64,000 bases of DNA from Streptomyces sp. SAI-135 (GTDB taxonomy: Bacteria > Actinomycetota > Actinomycetes > Streptomycetales > Streptomycetaceae), in assembly GCF_029893805.1 (NCBI RefSeq), contig NZ_JARXYP010000002.1:3844001-3908000 (forward strand), given 5' to 3'. Below are positions 1 through 8,145 of this stretch, in pieces (position 1 is the stretch's first letter; each line of letters starts with the position of its first letter). A model generated the notes under the pieces. It searched no databases. It was given only the letters and a program-made list of their open reading frames with translations, and had not been told where the DNA came from. The position numbers and the translations under genes were made by a program.

Positions 1-1061
1 AAGTGACCGATGTTGCCGACGATCGCCTGGTGCTTCATCTTGGCCATGTCCGAGGCCATGATGATGTCCTTGTTGCCGGTCGTGGTGACGAAGATGTCGG
101 CCTTGTCGACGACCTCGTCCAGCGTCGTGACCTGGTAGCCGTCCATCGCCGCCTGCAGGGCGCAGATCGGGTCGATCTCGGTGACGATGACGCGTGCGCC
201 CTGGCCGCGCAGGGACTCCGCGCAGCCCTTGCCGACGTCGCCGTAGCCGCAGACGACCGCGGTCTTGCCGCCGATGAGGACGTCGGTGGCGCGGTTGATG
301 CCGTCGATCAGGGAGTGGCGGCAGCCGTACTTGTTGTCGAACTTCGACTTGGTGACGGCGTCGTTGACGTTGATCGCCGGGAACAGGAGGGTGCCGTCAC
401 GGTGCATCTCGTACAGACGGTGGACGCCGGTCGTGGTCTCCTCGGTCACACCGCGGATCTCCGAGGCGAGCTGGGTCCACTTCTGGGAGCCGTCGGTGAT
501 GGTGCGGTTCAGGAGCTCCAGGATGACCCGGTGCTCCTCGTTCTCGGCGGTGTCGACCGAGGGGACCTTGCCGGCCTTCTCGTACTCGACGCCCTTGTGG
601 ACGAGGAGGGTGGCGTCGCCGCCGTCGTCCAGGATCATGTTCGGGCCGCCGGTGGGGGTGTTCGGCCAGGTCAGAGCCTGCTCCGTGCACCACCAGTACT
701 CCTCCAGGGTCTCGCCCTTCCAGGCGAAGACCGGGACGCCCTGGGGGTTGTCCACGGTGCCGTTCGGGCCGACGGCGATGGCGGCGGCCGCGTGGTCCTG
801 GGTGGAGAAGATGTTGCAGGACGCCCAGCGGACCTCGGCGCCCAGGGCGACGAGGGTCTCGATGAGGACGGCGGTCTGCACGGTCATGTGCAGGGAGCCG
901 GTGACGCGGGCGCCGGCGAGCGGCTGCGCCTCGGCGTACTCCTTGCGGATCGCCATCAGGCCGGGCATCTCGTGCTCGGCGAGGGTGATCTCCTTGCGGC
1001 CGAACTCGGCCAGGGAGAGGTCGGCGACCTTGAAGTCCTGTCGGTTGTCGACAGTCGTCAT
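1..1061 (-). CDS. ahcY: Adenosylhomocysteinase, C-terminus cut by window edge
   Basis: Hydrolyses S-adenosylhomocysteine to adenosine and homocysteine in the cytosolic methyl cycle. About 353 N-terminal residues of the usual ~480 are present; the stop lies left of the window. Visible family landmarks are the N-terminal block LAEHEMPGLM, the ATG-context segment GSLHMTVQTAVL, the DHAAAAIA substrate-site motif, and the NAD-binding glycine-rich loop VVCGYGDVGKG followed by TEIDPICALQA. The ATG at 1061 is preceded by GAGGAG at a normal distance. A divergent fructose PTS gene starts 455 bp away. I looked for an SAH riboswitch in the leader and could not fold a convincing one. Confidence 0.95.
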   Translation of the reverse strand, partial: MTTVDNRQDFKVADLSLAEFGRKEITLAEHEMPGLMAIRKEYAEAQPLAGARVTGSLHMTVQTAVLIETLVALGAEVRWASCNIFSTQDHAAAAIAVGPNGTVDNPQGVPVFAWKGETLEEYWWCTEQALTWPNTPTGGPNMILDDGGDATLLVHKGVEYEKAGKVPSVDTAENEEHRVILELLNRTITDGSQKWTQLASEIRGVTEETTTGVHRLYEMHRDGTLLFPAINVNDAVTKSKFDNKYGCRHSLIDGINRATDVLIGGKTAVVCGYGDVGKGCAESLRGQGARVIVTEIDPICALQAAMDGYQVTTLDEVVDKADIFVTTTGNKDIIMASDMAKMKHQAIVGNIGH

Positions 1062-1516
1062 TGCGAGCTGCTCCTCGGGGTTGGGGCGAGGTGGGTACGG
1101 CTGGTCTGCGCGGCGGCGGACACAGGGGTGCCCGAAGAGGACACAGGCATGCCCGGTGCGCGCAGCGCAGTCCGTCGGAGGCCCTCTCTCCCTCGGTCGG
1201 TCCGCGGTGGGACCGCCCGACCGCCATCAGCAGCGACGTCTGGCTCCGTCCCAAGCTACACCGGTCGGCCGGGGCACCCCAGTCCGCCTCCGCATACATC
1301 AGGCCGATCACAGGGTGACGGCGGGAACGTCGCCGGGTGCGGCCGGGCCCTGGGGCCGGTGCGGATCTGGTGGCAACGGGCCAGGTCATCGGGGGGCTTT
1401 TGTCCTTGGGCGGCCTGGGCAGGTGCGGGAGGATGCACAGCGGTCAGCACAGCTGATCGATCTTGCGGGGCGCTCGGGACGGCGTCTCCGCGTGACAAAG
1501 GCGTGAGGAGATCGAC
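1062..1516. other. Divergent intergenic region ahcY / fructose PTS
   Basis: This 455-bp non-coding stretch must hold promoters for both flanking genes. On the minus strand a possible -10 hexamer TAGCTT lies near 1250, without a clear -35. On the plus strand GAGGAG at 1505-1510 is the ribosome-binding site of the PTS gene. No convincing operator palindrome or riboswitch was found. Confidence 0.5.
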
Positions 1517-3946
1517 GTGACCAGTCCAGCCGGACCTCCCCCCACGGGCGGCGACAGCGAGCGGCAGCGGGTGAAGCTGCTGGCCGTGACCGCGTGCCCG
1601 ACCGGCATCGCGCACACGTACATGGCCGCGGAGAAGCTCGCGCAGGCCGCCGCGAGCCGGGGCATCGACATGAAGGTGGAGACCCAGGGATCGATCGGGG
1701 CTGAAAACGTTCTGGACGACAACGATGTCAGAGACGCGGACGGCATCATCGTCGCCGCGGACAAGGACGTGGACCTCAGCCGTTTCGCCGGCAAGCGGGT
1801 TCTCACCGTCGGGGTGGCCGAGGGGATCCACCATCCCGAGCGGTTGATCGAGCAGGTGCGGTCGGCGCCGGTGCACATGTCGGGCGCCGCTCCGGCCGTG
1901 TCGGGGCCGGGCGGCGGCAAGGAGCGGAGCGTCGGGTACAAGGCGCTGATGAACGGGGTCAGCTACATGATCCCGTTCGTGGTGGTCGGCGGGCTGCTGA
2001 TCGCGATCTCGCTCTCGCTGGGCGGGCACACCGACCCGTCCGGCGGCCTGGTCATCCCGAAGGACTCCTTCTGGATGGACATCAACAACATCGGGGTCAT
2101 CGGCTTCACACTGATGGTGCCGATCCTGTCCGGGTACATCGCCTACGCCATCGGGGACCGGCCCGCGCTGGTGCCCGGGATGATCGGCGGCTGGATCGCG
2201 AACACGGGTTCGCTGTACGACTCGAAGGCGGGCGCCGGATTCATCGGGGCGATCGTGACCGGGTTCCTCGCCGGGTATCTGGTGCTGTGGATCAAGAAGG
2301 TCAAGGTCCCGAAGTTCGTGCAGCCGATCATGCCGATCATCGTGATCCCGATCGTCGCGACCACGGCGCTCGGACTCTTCTTCATCTACGTCATCGGGAA
2401 ACCGATCTCCTGGGTGTTCGAGCACCTGACCGACTGGCTGAGCGGGATGACCGGCACCAGCGCGATCCTGCTGGGCGCGATTCTGGGACTCATGATCGCG
2501 TTCGACATGGGCGGGCCGGTCAACAAGACGGCGTTCCTGTTCGGCGCCGGGCTGATCGCGACCGGCAACCAGACGGTCATGGGCATGTGCGCGGCCGCGA
2601 TCCCCGTCATGCCGCTCGGACAGGGGCTCGCCACGCTGATACGGAAGCGGCTCTACACGGAGCAGGAGCGGGAGACCGGGCTGGCCGCGCTGTTCATGGG
2701 CTGCTTCGGCATCTCCGAGGGCGCGATCCCGTTCGCGGCGGCGCGGCCCGCGCAGGTCATCCCGGCCAACATGCTCGGTGGCGCCGTGGCCGGTGCGATC
2801 GCCGGGGTCGCCGGGGTCGAGGACGCGGTGCCGCACGGCGGGCCGATCGTGGCGGTGCTGGGTGCGGTGAGCGGGGTGCCGATGTTCTTCGTGGCCGTGC
2901 TGATCGGTACGGCCGTCACCGCGCTGACGACGGTCACGCTGGTCGACATCAGTGAGCGGCGGCGCAAGGGTGCGGTGACCGAGGCCGGGCTGGGTGTGCC
3001 TGGTGCGGCCGGGCCGCTCGAGCCCGCGCTCGTCGGGGTGGGCGCCGGTGCGGCGGCCGGCGGTGCCGCCGGTGCCGTGGTGGCGCAGCGGATCGTCGCC
3101 CCGTCATCGCACGAGACGTCCGCCGCCACGGGAGCGGCACCGGACGGGGTGCGGGCGGCCGCGGAATCCGACGCCAGTGTCGGCACGGACGCCGAAGCCG
3201 GCACCGAGGCCGATCCGTCCGCCCAGCCCCTGGCCGGTGCCGACACCGATGCCGACGTCCCCACCGTCACGGGCGCCGCAGCCGGCACGGAAGTCGATCC
3301 GTCAGCCAAGCCGCTGAGCAGTGCCGACATCAATGCCGACGTCCCCACCGCCACGGGTACCGCAGCCGACACCGAAACCGATCCGTCCGCCAGGGCCGGT
3401 GCAGTCGAGGCCGAGATGGATGCCGGTGGCGAGGCCGCCGCGATTTCCGTGGCTGAAACAGGTGGCGCCCCCGTGACCGGCCCCGACCGCGAAGTCCTCT
3501 CCGGCTATCTGACGGAGCGGACCGTGAAGGTCGCTCTCGGCGCCCGGGACAAGGAGGCAGCCATCCGGGAGATGGCGGAGCTGCTCGCCACGACCGGCAA
3601 GGTCACGGACGTGGACGAGTTGGTCGCCACCGCCCTGCGACGGGAGGCACAGGGAACCACCGGGCTCGGCGACGAGATCGCGATCCCGCACGCCAAGACG
3701 GATGCGGTGTCCGCGCCCGTCGTCGGGTTCGCACGGTCCGCCGAGGGCGTCGAGTGGGGTTCGCTGGACGGGACGAAGGCCAGGCTGGTCTTCATGATCT
3801 CGGTGCCGGAGGCGGCCGCGGGCGACGAGCACCTGCGCATCCTGGCGCTGTTGTCCCGGAAGCTGATGGACGCCGAGTTCCGGGCGCGGCTCATCGCGGC
3901 GCCCGACGAGCGGGCCGTACTGGACGTGCTGAGCGAGATCGGGTGA
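1517..3946 (+). CDS. fruA: Fused PTS fructose permease, EIIB-EIIC-EIIA
   Basis: Phosphoenolpyruvate-dependent fructose uptake and phosphorylation at the membrane. The 809 residues run in the order IIB, IIC, linker, IIA. IIB (about 17-115) carries the phospho-cysteine motif TACPTGIAHTYMAA. IIC (about 140-490) is strongly hydrophobic and contains DMGGPVNKTAFLFG and PHGGPIVAV. IIA (about 655-809) carries the phospho-histidine motif EIAIPHAKTDAV. Between IIC and IIA lies an Ala/Asp/Thr-rich linker of about 160 residues built partly of 28-residue repeats. The GTG start follows GAGGAG by 6 nt. No fruK or fruR lies beside it here, so it is a stand-alone permease gene. Fructose specificity follows the family; other hexoses or mannitol-type sugars are not excluded. 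Confidence 0.93.
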   Translation: MTSPAGPPPTGGDSERQRVKLLAVTACPTGIAHTYMAAEKLAQAAASRGIDMKVETQGSIGAENVLDDNDVRDADGIIVAADKDVDLSRFAGKRVLTVGVAEGIHHPERLIEQVRSAPVHMSGAAPAVSGPGGGKERSVGYKALMNGVSYMIPFVVVGGLLIAISLSLGGHTDPSGGLVIPKDSFWMDINNIGVIGFTLMVPILSGYIAYAIGDRPALVPGMIGGWIANTGSLYDSKAGAGFIGAIVTGFLAGYLVLWIKKVKVPKFVQPIMPIIVIPIVATTALGLFFIYVIGKPISWVFEHLTDWLSGMTGTSAILLGAILGLMIAFDMGGPVNKTAFLFGAGLIATGNQTVMGMCAAAIPVMPLGQGLATLIRKRLYTEQERETGLAALFMGCFGISEGAIPFAAARPAQVIPANMLGGAVAGAIAGVAGVEDAVPHGGPIVAVLGAVSGVPMFFVAVLIGTAVTALTTVTLVDISERRRKGAVTEAGLGVPGAAGPLEPALVGVGAGAAAGGAAGAVVAQRIVAPSSHETSAATGAAPDGVRAAAESDASVGTDAEAGTEADPSAQPLAGADTDADVPTVTGAAAGTEVDPSAKPLSSADINADVPTATGTAADTETDPSARAGAVEAEMDAGGEAAAISVAETGGAPVTGPDREVLSGYLTERTVKVALGARDKEAAIREMAELLATTGKVTDVDELVATALRREAQGTTGLGDEIAIPHAKTDAVSAPVVGFARSAEGVEWGSLDGTKARLVFMISVPEAAAGDEHLRILALLSRKLMDAEFRARLIAAPDERAVLDVLSEIG
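3200..3395 (+). repeat. 84-bp in-frame tandem repeat in the PTS linker
   Basis: Copies start at 3200, 3284 and 3368 (period 84 bp, 28 codons); the third is partial. Each encodes a variant of GTEADPSAQPL...ADVPTVTG. The repeat lies between the EIIC and EIIA domains, so copy-number change would alter linker length without breaking the frame. Confidence 0.85.
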
Positions 3947-3950
3947 GCGA

Positions 3951-3985
3951 AGGGCCCGCGCCTCCCGGTGGAGGACGCGGGCCCT
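3951..3985. terminator. Bidirectional terminator between convergent genes
   Basis: A long inverted repeat, AGGGCCCGCG then CTCC, loop CGGT, GGAG, then ACGCGGGCCCT, lies 5 nt after the PTS stop and 23 nt beyond the stop of the convergent CDF transporter. It can serve both transcripts. There is no clear U-tract, as is common in Streptomyces. Confidence 0.75.
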
Positions 3986-4007
3986 TGCAGCCGCTGTGGA
4001 CCTGCGA

Positions 4008-4988
4008 TCAGTGCCCGGCGGGGTGCGGAGCCGGTCCCCCGGGGGTGGCCTCGCGGTCGGCGCCCTTGCGGGCCTCGGCCTCGCTGTAGATGTCCGGTTC
4101 GAGGTAGATGACGCGGGCGATGGGGACGGCCTCGCGGATGCGGGACTCGGCGGCGTTGATCGCGGCGGCGACCTCGCCGGCCGTGTCGTCGTGCTGGACG
4201 GCGATCTTGGCGGCGACGAGCAGTTCCTCGGGGCCGAGGTGGAGCGTGCGCATGTGGATGATGCCGGTGACGGTGTCGCCGTCGACGATCGCGGCCTCGA
4301 TCTTCTGGACCGCCTCGATGCCGGCGGCCTCGCCGAGCAGCAGGGACTTGGTCTCGACCGCCAGGACGAGGGCGATGAGGATGAGCAGGATTCCGATGCA
4401 GAGGGTGCCGATGCCGTCCCAGACGCCGTCACCGGTGAGCAGGGCCAGGCCGACACCGCCGAGGGCGAGGATCAGGCCGACGAGTGCGCCGAAGTCCTCC
4501 AGGAGGACGACCGGGAGCTCGGGGGCCTTGGCGCGGCGCACGAACTCCTTCCAGGAGAGGTCGCCGCGCAGCGGGTTGGACTCCTTGATGGCCGTCCGGA
4601 AGGAGAAGCCCTCGGCGATGATCGCGAAGACGAGGACGCCCACTGGCCAGTACCAGTGTTCGATCTCGTGCGGGTGCTTGATCTTCTCGTAGCCCTCGTA
4701 GACGGCGAACATGCCGCCGATCGAGAAGAGCACGATGGACACCAGGAAGGCGTAGATGTAGCGCTCGCGGCCGTAGCCGAAGGGGTGTTGCGGGGTGGCC
4801 TCGCGCTGGGCCTTCTTGCCGCCGAGGAGCAGCAGGAACTGGTTTCCGGAGTCGGCGAGCGAGTGCACGCCCTCGGCGAGCATCGAGGACGAGCCGCTGA
4901 ACGCGAACGCCACGAACTTCGATGCCGCGATCGCGAGGTTGGCGCCGAGTGCCGCCACGATCGCCCTGGTTCCGCCTGACGCGCTCAT
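4008..4988 (-). CDS. Cation diffusion facilitator (CDF) family transporter
   Basis: Membrane divalent-cation/proton antiporter of the CDF family, 326 residues. The first helix is followed by the signature AEGVHSLADSGNQ, whose His-x3-Asp pair is the usual TM2 metal site, and a second acidic helix reads LLEDFGALVG in TM5. Further helices follow around residues 70-95, 120-140 and 165-215, and the C-terminus (about 225-310) is the cytosolic dimerisation domain with RTLHLGPEELLV. The HPFGYGRERY segment is typical of the subgroup. Which metal is moved (Zn, Fe, Mn, Co) cannot be told from sequence. It is the last gene before a shared terminator. Confidence 0.9.
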   Translation of the reverse strand: MSASGGTRAIVAALGANLAIAASKFVAFAFSGSSSMLAEGVHSLADSGNQFLLLLGGKKAQREATPQHPFGYGRERYIYAFLVSIVLFSIGGMFAVYEGYEKIKHPHEIEHWYWPVGVLVFAIIAEGFSFRTAIKESNPLRGDLSWKEFVRRAKAPELPVVLLEDFGALVGLILALGGVGLALLTGDGVWDGIGTLCIGILLILIALVLAVETKSLLLGEAAGIEAVQKIEAAIVDGDTVTGIIHMRTLHLGPEELLVAAKIAVQHDDTAGEVAAAINAAESRIREAVPIARVIYLEPDIYSEAEARKGADREATPGGPAPHPAGH

Positions 4989-5183
4989 CTGGTCGCGTTG
5001 TCCCTTCGCCTCAAGTGCCTCTACGCCGTCCAGGCCTTTGCCCGTCCTTTGCCGGGGGCCATTCTTGCAGCCTCCCCCGGCACGGACGTCTCAGCCGTCC
5101 ACAGGCCCGGTCATACGATCACACGTCCTTGTCGCAGGTACCTGTCGCCCGTCCATGTCGCACGTCTCGGTCGCACGTCTCCG

Positions 5184-6335
5184 TCACACGATCACGGTCG
5201 CCCGGAAGAGCGTGCCCGTGCCGGACACCTCGGCCGTCTCACCCGCCGGCACGAACACCGACTGGCCGGGGCCCAGTTCGTGTTCCCCGACTCGCACGAA
5301 ACCTGCCGTGCAGAGCAGGATCTGCGGGGCCGGGCGGGTCAGGTCGTGGGTGACGGCACCCTCGGGGAGGACGTACCGGGACAGCCGGAACTCGTCGATC
5401 GGCGTCTCGTAGACCTCCTCGCCGTCGGGGGACGCCTCGGGGCGGAGCACGCCCGGGTCGGCGGCCTCGAAGCGGACGACACGCAGGAGTTCGGGGACGT
5501 CGACGTGCTTGGGGGTCAGGCCGCAGCGCAGGACGTTGTCGGAGTTGGCCATGATCTCGACGCCCAGGCCGCTCAGGTACGCGTGCGGAATGCCGGCGCC
5601 GAGGAACAGGGCCTCGCCGGGCTGGAGCCGGACGTGGTTGAGGAGCATCGCGGCGATGACACCGGGGTCGCCCGGGTAGTGGTGGGCGATCTCGGCGTAC
5701 GGGGCGTGGTCGCCGCCGAGGCGGGCGCAGGCTGCCGCGGCCTCGGTGACCGTACGAGCCATCTCCGCGCGGTCGGCGCTCAGGACGGCCGTCAGGACCT
5801 CGCGCAGGGCCGCCTCCTCGGGGTGGGCGTGCAGGAGGTCGACGTACGGCTTGAGGGAGTCGACGCCGAGCGCGTCCAGCAGTTCGGCCGCGCGCGCGGG
5901 GTCGCGGAAGCCGCACAGGCCGTCGAACTCGGTGAGCGCGCAGATCAGTTCGGGCTTGTGGTTGGCGTCCTTGTAGTTGCGGTGGCCCGCGTCCACGGGG
6001 ATGCCGCGGCGCTCCTCGTCGTCGTAGCCCTCCTTCGCCTGGGCGAGGTCGGGGTGCACCTGGAGGGAGAGCGGTGCGCCGGCGGCGAGGATCTTGAGCA
6101 GGAAGGGCAGGCGGGGGCCGAACTTGGCGACGGCCGCCTCGCCCAGCTCGCGCGCGGGGTCCGCGTCGATGACCTCGACGAGTGTGCCCCGTCCGGTGCG
6201 TGAGGGGGCCCCGGGGTGGGCGCCCATCCACATCTCCGCCTGGGGTTCACCGGTGGGCCGGGTTCCGAGGAGTTCGGGGATGGCGGTCGTGGAACCCCAG
6301 GCGTAGGGGCGGATGGTGTTGTCGAGGCGGTCCAT
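5184..6335 (-). CDS. manA: Mannose-6-phosphate isomerase, class I
   Basis: Interconverts fructose-6-phosphate and mannose-6-phosphate, the entry step to GDP-mannose. Its 383 residues match the class I zinc enzyme: N-terminal IRPYAWGSTTAIPEL, the zinc-site strand APLSLQVHPDLAQA, the NHKPEL segment, and the C-terminal signature NSDNVLRCGLTPKHVD. It is the first of a mannose-related block with a SIS-domain protein and manB on the same strand. In Streptomyces GDP-mannose feeds protein O-mannosylation and envelope glycans, which fits the LCP and glycosyltransferase genes later in the window. Confidence 0.95.
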   Translation of the reverse strand: MDRLDNTIRPYAWGSTTAIPELLGTRPTGEPQAEMWMGAHPGAPSRTGRGTLVEVIDADPARELGEAAVAKFGPRLPFLLKILAAGAPLSLQVHPDLAQAKEGYDDEERRGIPVDAGHRNYKDANHKPELICALTEFDGLCGFRDPARAAELLDALGVDSLKPYVDLLHAHPEEAALREVLTAVLSADRAEMARTVTEAAAACARLGGDHAPYAEIAHHYPGDPGVIAAMLLNHVRLQPGEALFLGAGIPHAYLSGLGVEIMANSDNVLRCGLTPKHVDVPELLRVVRFEAADPGVLRPEASPDGEEVYETPIDEFRLSRYVLPEGAVTHDLTRPAPQILLCTAGFVRVGEHELGPGQSVFVPAGETAEVSGTGTLFRATVIV

Positions 6336-6409
6336 CGGGTTCTTTCTGTCGTACGGCGGTCAGGGCGGCCCGAGGTGTGCGGGTGGCGGTCAGGGGCGCC
6401 CGGGCAAGA

Positions 6410-7537
6410 TCAGGCTCCCGAGGCGAGCGCCAGGTAAACGGCGGCGAAATCCGTGATGGCGATCAGTTCCGCGAGGGTCTCGATCTCGCCGCCGGACTCG
6501 GGTTCCAGCTCGCTGATCGGCGTGTCGTGGCTCAGGGCCAGGTCACGGGCGGCCGGGGCGGCGCTGAGACCGCCGATCGGACGGTCGCGGAGGAGCACTA
6601 CGCGCGCGTGCAGTGCGGGAGGCTCCTCGACGCGGTCGCGGAAGAAGTCGTCGGGGTCGGCGCCGGCGGCCAGTGGTCCGGACAGCAGCGTGCTGTGCGC
6701 GGCGAGGGCCTCGGGCAGTTCGGAGACCACGGACGGGCGGCCGGAGAGCTCGGCGAGGGCCGCGGCGAAACGACGGCCCGCGGGGCCCGCGGAGGTGCCC
6801 TCGGTCCAGATCACCGGGAGCGCGTCGGCGAGTTCGGCGGCGAGGGTCTTGGCCGGGTTGCTGTAGGTCGCGATGGCGGGGCCGCAGCGCTCGGCGATGT
6901 GGTCGAGGCGGCCCGCGATCTTCTCCAGGGTGTCCGGCGGGGCGGTCAGCAGGCCGGTGCGGTCGAGGATGGCGAGGAGCGGGGTGAGCAGCGCCCACAG
7001 GACGCCGGGGGCGGAGGCGGTGAGGGGGGCCTCCTGCTCGTAGGGGGCGGTCGCCATGGGCACGAACAGGCCGTGGGCGCCCTCGACCGCCTCGAAGAGC
7101 GGGGTGCGGGCGGGGGCCACGGCGACGACCGTGCAGCCGCGGCGGTAGGCCTGGTCGGCGAGCAGGGAGAGGCCCGGTTCGGTGCCGTCGGGGGTGGTGA
7201 TCAGGAGCAGGTCGACCGAGCCCGCCCAGCCGGGGAGCTCCCAGCGCAGGGCACCGGCTGCGGGGGCGACACCGGTGGGGGCGAGGCGGGTGACCGGGCT
7301 GCCGGCACCGGCGAGGGTGCCGAGCAGGTCGGCCACGTGGGTGGCGGCGGCTCCGGGGCCTGCGATGAGGACCGCGCGAGGGCGGCCGTCGGGCTTGAGG
7401 TCGTTGACCCCGGCCTCGGCGGCGTGCCGGGCCGCTGTGCGGACGCGGGCGCCGGCCTCCGCGGCGCCGCGGAGCAACCCTCGGCGGTCGGCCTCCGAGA
7501 GCGCCTCGGGGGTGTCTAGCAGCGATTCGTCGAGCAT
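6410..7537 (-). CDS. SIS-domain protein, phosphoglucose/phosphomannose isomerase-like
   Basis: A 375-residue cytosolic protein with two Rossmann-like SIS halves. The first includes AVLIAGPGAAATHVADLLGTLAG, and the second contains IWTEGTSAGPAGRRFAAAL. This arrangement matches the bifunctional phosphoglucose/phosphomannose isomerase-like family found between manA and manB in Streptomyces. I chose the ATG at 7537 because GGAGG precedes it by 10 nt and the sequence MLDESLLDTPEALSE begins there; the open frame extends 37 codons further upstream without family character. A structural or regulatory role in mannose phosphate metabolism is inferred from position; isomerase activity is not proven. Confidence 0.82.
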   Translation of the reverse strand: MLDESLLDTPEALSEADRRGLLRGAAEAGARVRTAARHAAEAGVNDLKPDGRPRAVLIAGPGAAATHVADLLGTLAGAGSPVTRLAPTGVAPAAGALRWELPGWAGSVDLLLITTPDGTEPGLSLLADQAYRRGCTVVAVAPARTPLFEAVEGAHGLFVPMATAPYEQEAPLTASAPGVLWALLTPLLAILDRTGLLTAPPDTLEKIAGRLDHIAERCGPAIATYSNPAKTLAAELADALPVIWTEGTSAGPAGRRFAAALAELSGRPSVVSELPEALAAHSTLLSGPLAAGADPDDFFRDRVEEPPALHARVVLLRDRPIGGLSAAPAARDLALSHDTPISELEPESGGEIETLAELIAITDFAAVYLALASGA

Positions 7538-7720
7538 GGGGCGGCAGCCTCCGATCGCCGGGTCTCCGGGACGCCGGATGCTTCGGCGGATCTCCGGGAC
7601 ACCGGATTGTCGCTTCACCGGGTCGTCGGTCGCGCGGGTCCGGGACACCGGGGTCGCTGGGGGTCGCTGTGTCGTTGTCGCCTGGGGCGGTTCGGACGCC
7701 GTCCGCCCGCGGCGGGGCGC

Positions 7721-7891
7721 CTACGCGGGGCGGCGGGCCTCGTCGACGAGGAGGACGGGGATGCCGTCGCGGACGGGGTACGCCAGACCGCAGTCCTGGC
7801 CGGTGCAGATCAGCTCGGTGTCCTGCTCCTTGAGGGGGGCGTGACAGGCCGGGCAGGCGAGGATCTCCAGGAGGCCGGCTTCGAGCGGCAT
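7721..7891 (-). CDS. Trm112-family small zinc-ribbon-like protein
   Basis: A 56-residue protein, MPLEAGLLEILACPACHAPL at the N-terminus, then LICTGQDCGLAYPVRDGIPVLL. The two Cys pairs CPAC and the CxxxxxC pair, and the closing YPVRDGIPVLL, are the hallmark of the short bacterial Trm112/UPF0434 family. Eukaryotic Trm112 activates methyltransferases; the bacterial role is poorly known. It sits between the SIS-domain gene and manB on the same strand, an arrangement conserved in Streptomyces as far as I recall. GGGAACCCCC precedes the ATG; no strong ribosome-binding site. Confidence 0.85.
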   Translation of the reverse strand: MPLEAGLLEILACPACHAPLKEQDTELICTGQDCGLAYPVRDGIPVLLVDEARRPA

Positions 7892-8107
7892 GGGGGTTCC
7901 CTTCGGGGCGGTACGGCTGCTTGTGCGGATGTGCCTGGTCAGGGTACCGCCGGGGAGAGTTGGGCGCCGGGGTTGGGGCGAGGTGGGGTGGGGGTGCTGC
8001 CGCTCCGGGTGGGAGTACTGCGCGGATGCCGCCCCCGCTGCTCTGCCCAGTCCAGGCCCCTCGCGGCACTGCCCCCTCCCTCAGGGGCTGCGGTACTGCC
8101 CGCCCTC

Positions 8108-8123
8108 AGGGGCTGCCGCCCCT
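8108..8123. terminator. Short perfect hairpin downstream of manB
   Basis: AGGGGC-TGCC-GCCCCT is a perfect 6-bp stem 22 nt beyond the manB stop on the minus strand. The same 16 bases recur at 22819-22834, so it may be part of a dispersed GC-rich repeat rather than a dedicated terminator. Confidence 0.4.
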
Positions 8124-8145
8124 GCGGCCTCGTTCCCTCGCGGGG

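Noticed and set aside
1062..1300. SAH riboswitch in the ahcY leader
   Set aside because: I could not find the conserved core or pairing pattern; the GAGGAG before the start is only a ribosome-binding site.
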